8,055 nucleotides of DNA. Source: Candidatus Woesearchaeota archaeon. GTDB lineage: Archaea > Nanobdellota > Nanobdellia > Woesearchaeales > GCA-2686295. This document shows, in pieces, positions 6,563 through 8,055 of the stretch. Each line of letters starts with the position of its first letter. Within the stretch, counting starts at the first letter, position 1. The notes beneath the pieces were generated by a model, which did no database searches, was not told the DNA's origin, and saw nothing but the letters and a program-made list of their open reading frames with translations. Made by a program: the position numbers and the translations under genes. Location: NCBI GenBank assembly GCA_002686295.1, contig NZBB01000033.1, positions 1-8,055 on the forward strand, in the 5' to 3' direction.

Positions 6563-7833
6563 CTGAGCAAAAAAACTATTAGTCCTATTAAAAATAGGTT
6601 TCCAATCATTAACAAAGCAAAGAATCCTAAATTATTAGATTTATCATTTTGTAATTCTTCATCAATAATGTCATCGAAAACTTCTTCTGTTTGAATGTTT
6701 TGATTTTGAACAGAGTTAACAGTTTCATCACAAGTTATTGTTAAAGATGTTTCTTGAGTTATTATTTCATCAGAATAGTTTATTGTTGTCAATAAAGAAT
6801 AAGTCCCTTCAGAGTCATCAGGCGTTCTTATATCAAAATAAGTTATTTCTGAATCTGACTCATCAATTTCCAACGATTCCTCTTTTAGGATATTAAGTTC
6901 TTCATTCTCAACTTTCAATGAAACTTCTTCGTCTTTCTCACCGATATTTATCAGCTTTACTTTAAACAAAAAATTCTCATTACAATCAAACTCTTCTGCT
7001 GATAAAACTTCCGCTGTTAGCTCATGTTTTTCTTTTTCAACATCAACTTTATAGTTCAAAATTTTTCTGTATGGCATTTCGCCTTCACCAGTTATTGTTA
7101 TTGTCAAATCATAGGTTTCCTCTTCTGTATCATATGGGATTTCAAATATTAAAGAAAGCTCATCTTCATATTCTTCATCAATATCAAAGCTGTCAGATTC
7201 TTCTTCTAAATCATCCCCATCATCTATTCCTGCTATAACTCCTTCAACAAAAACATCATCTAATTCTAAGTCTTCATCAAGATTTTTTATTCTCAAAACA
7301 AATTCTAATTCTGAACCTGGCTTAACATCTATTGTTGAACCTTCATCAACAGATTCTTTGTCATTGTCAACATACAAAGTCATCTTTTTTAACTCCAGAT
7401 TATTTTCACATAACTCCTGATATTCAAAAAATGGTGGATTAGTTATTGGATTAAAAGCATAATCAAAAGCTGTAAAAGAAAGACTTATAACTTTATCATC
7501 TGAAGATATTATATAATCGTCTGCTCCAACCATCGCTGCTTGAAAATCAGTTCCTTCATTATTTGAATGCCAGAAAGACCAATACTTCCCAGCATTATAA
7601 TCTGCACCCACGCCTTCAACTGAATTAAGAAAATATCCAAAACCAAAATCAGACCATTCCATCTCTAAATTTGTTTTCTGAAAAGCATCATAGGCAGTTT
7701 TGTCATCATCAATATTCACACAATCAGTATATATAGTTCCATTAACCAACAGGACAATAACACCTACATTTGCTGCTTGTACAGATATTGAAAGCATAAA
7801 AAAAATCGACATAAATAATAATGTTCTTCTCAA
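6559..7833 (-). CDS. Membrane-anchored surface protein with N-terminal DUF4430 (transcobalamin-like) domain and Ig-like domains
   Basis: First gene of the putative uptake operon, 424 residues. A signal peptide (1-20, ending SISVQA) and a C-terminal transmembrane helix (about 402-423, final Arg) place it outside the cell and anchored in the membrane. Residues about 22-122 fit a DUF4430-type domain: TAYDAFQ (47-52 region), GKYWSFWHS (82-90), then MVGADDYIISSDDKVISLSF (101-120), with C38 and C142 as a possible disulfide. Two beta-sandwich stalk domains follow (about 145-265 and 268-370; C284/C368 could pair), then an acidic linker. The protein is strongly acidic; residues 204-225 hold 15 Asp/Glu. 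The start is TTG, chosen because GGAGTG (7841-7846) lies 7 bases upstream and it gives a basic MRR n-region; ATG at 7812 would leave a poor signal peptide. Function inferred: captures a ligand, possibly a corrinoid, and passes it to the S component. Confidence 0.8.
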   Translation of the reverse strand: MRRTLLFMSIFFMLSISVQAANVGVIVLLVNGTIYTDCVNIDDDKTAYDAFQKTNLEMEWSDFGFGYFLNSVEGVGADYNAGKYWSFWHSNNEGTDFQAAMVGADDYIISSDDKVISLSFTAFDYAFNPITNPPFFEYQELCENNLELKKMTLYVDNDKESVDEGSTIDVKPGSELEFVLRIKNLDEDLELDDVFVEGVIAGIDDGDDLEEESDSFDIDEEYEDELSLIFEIPYDTEEETYDLTITITGEGEMPYRKILNYKVDVEKEKHELTAEVLSAEEFDCNENFLFKVKLINIGEKDEEVSLKVENEELNILKEESLEIDESDSEITYFDIRTPDDSEGTYSLLTTINYSDEIITQETSLTITCDETVNSVQNQNIQTEEVFDDIIDEELQNDKSNNLGFFALLMIGNLFLIGLIVFLLR

Positions 7834-7840
7834 ATAAAAC

Positions 7841-7846
7841 CACTCC
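7841..7846 (-). promoter_or_regulatory. Ribosome binding site supporting the TTG start of the operon's first gene
   Basis: The minus strand reads GGAGTGG, 7 bases before TTG 7833. No comparable site precedes the ATG at 7812, so this SD decides the start. Confidence 0.65.
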
Positions 7847-7865
7847 GTTGGATATTACATCCAAC
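7847..7865. promoter_or_regulatory. Inverted repeat, candidate operator (7-bp arms, 5-base spacer)
   Basis: GTTGGAT (7847-7853) and its exact complement ATCCAAC (7859-7865) flank ATTAC. The site covers the expected transcription start of the minus-strand operon (about 25 bases past its TATA box) and ends 7 bases before the TATA box of the divergent regulator gene. A dimeric winged-helix repressor bound here could block both. An mRNA hairpin in the operon leader next to the SD is an alternative reading. Confidence 0.55.
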
Positions 7866-7872
7866 AAAAAAA

Positions 7873-7880
7873 TATATATA
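7873..7880 (+). promoter_or_regulatory. TATA box for the winged-helix regulator gene
   Basis: TATATATA lies 23-30 bases before the plus-strand ATG at 7903, the spacing expected for a leaderless archaeal transcript. No SD precedes that ATG. Confidence 0.5.
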
Positions 7881-7881
7881 C

Positions 7882-7889
7882 TATTTAAA
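7882..7889 (-). promoter_or_regulatory. TATA box for the three-gene uptake operon
   Basis: The minus strand reads TTTAAATA, the same octamer as the metG TATA box. Archaeal spacing puts the start near 7858-7862, giving a leader of about 27 bases with the SD at 7841-7846. The region between the two divergent starts is only 69 bases, so both promoters overlap. Confidence 0.55.
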
Positions 7890-7902
7890 ATTTTCTATAA
7901 TA

Positions 7903-8055
7903 ATGGTAGGAAAAAAAGCATCATACAAAAAAGAAGATGTGATAAGAGCAACACACTATATTAGCAAAGAACCCATAAGCAGACAACAACTATCAAAAAA
8001 ACTCGAAGTTGGAGAAGGAAGTATAAGAAGCATTCTGGATATCCTGAAAAAAAAG
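7903..8055 (+). CDS. Winged-helix DNA-binding transcriptional regulator (partial, no stop in window)
   Basis: Only the first 51 codons are present. They encode a helix-turn-helix domain: a first helix KEDVIRATHYI (10-20), PISRQQLSKKL (24-34), then VGEGSIRSILDIL (36-48) as the likely recognition helix. This pattern (PISR..LS..L.VGEGSIRSIL..L) is typical of archaeal winged-helix regulators in which a ligand- or metal-sensing domain follows; that domain lies beyond the window, so the signal cannot be named. The gene is divergent from the DUF4430/S-component operon, with 69 bases between the start codons, TATA boxes in both directions and an inverted repeat between them, so it is probably the local regulator and may control itself. 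The very basic N-terminus (MVGKKASYKKED) is common in this kind of protein. No SD; a TATA box at 7873-7880 suggests a leaderless mRNA. Being only an HTH of a fused enzyme remains possible. Confidence 0.75.
   Translation, partial: MVGKKASYKKEDVIRATHYISKEPISRQQLSKKLEVGEGSIRSILDILKKK

Noticed and set aside
7810..7833. ATG at 7812 as the start of the first operon gene
   Set aside because: It removes the basic n-region of the signal peptide and lacks an SD; TTG 7833 has GGAGTG at 7-base spacing.
7834..7902. Cobalamin riboswitch upstream of the operon
   Set aside because: The leader is only about 27 bases, far too short for a B12 riboswitch, and no B12-box-like sequence was seen.

Overview
The window looks like AT-rich chromosomal DNA from an archaeon, most likely a small-genome DPANN-type lineage (Woesearchaeota/Pacearchaeota-like). 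Reasons: TATA-box promoters of archaeal form placed 23-31 bases before start codons (implying leaderless or short-leader mRNAs), a winged-helix regulator of archaeal style, large secreted proteins with archaeal-style beta-sandwich modules, and a methionyl-tRNA synthetase of the kind shared by DPANN archaea and CPR bacteria. The taxonomic call is inference; there is no rRNA or other marker in the window. The sequence is gene-dense and no gap reaches 300 bases.

Layout: (1) 1-3456, minus strand: a very large secreted Cys-rich protein, at least 1152 residues, that runs off the left edge. It reads open from its signal peptide at 3456 to base 1, and ends in the window in a charged, Cys-free, coiled-coil-like region. 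(2) 3535-5514, minus: methionyl-tRNA synthetase (metG) with a fused C-terminal tRNA-binding domain, with its own leaderless promoter. (3) 5587-7833, minus: a compact three-gene operon. It encodes a signal-peptide-bearing, C-terminally membrane-anchored protein with an N-terminal DUF4430/transcobalamin-like domain, then (4-base overlap) an ECF-transporter S component resembling the cobalamin CbrT group, then (74-base overlap) a small DUF4430-like lipoprotein. (4) 7834-7902: a 69-base bidirectional promoter region with two TATA boxes and a 7-bp inverted repeat. (5) 7903-8055, plus: the start of a divergent winged-helix regulator that runs off the right edge.

The main find is region 3-5. Two cell-surface proteins with a domain related to the beta domain of vitamin B12 carriers flank a membrane S component carrying the GxGPWTxxQ motif of cobalamin-type ECF transporters, under a shared promoter with a candidate autoregulatory repressor. 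The simplest reading is a surface capture-and-uptake system for cobalamin or a related corrinoid in an archaeon that probably cannot make it. The ATPase (EcfA) and coupling (EcfT) subunits are not in the window. Substrate and regulation are inferences from family resemblance and layout.
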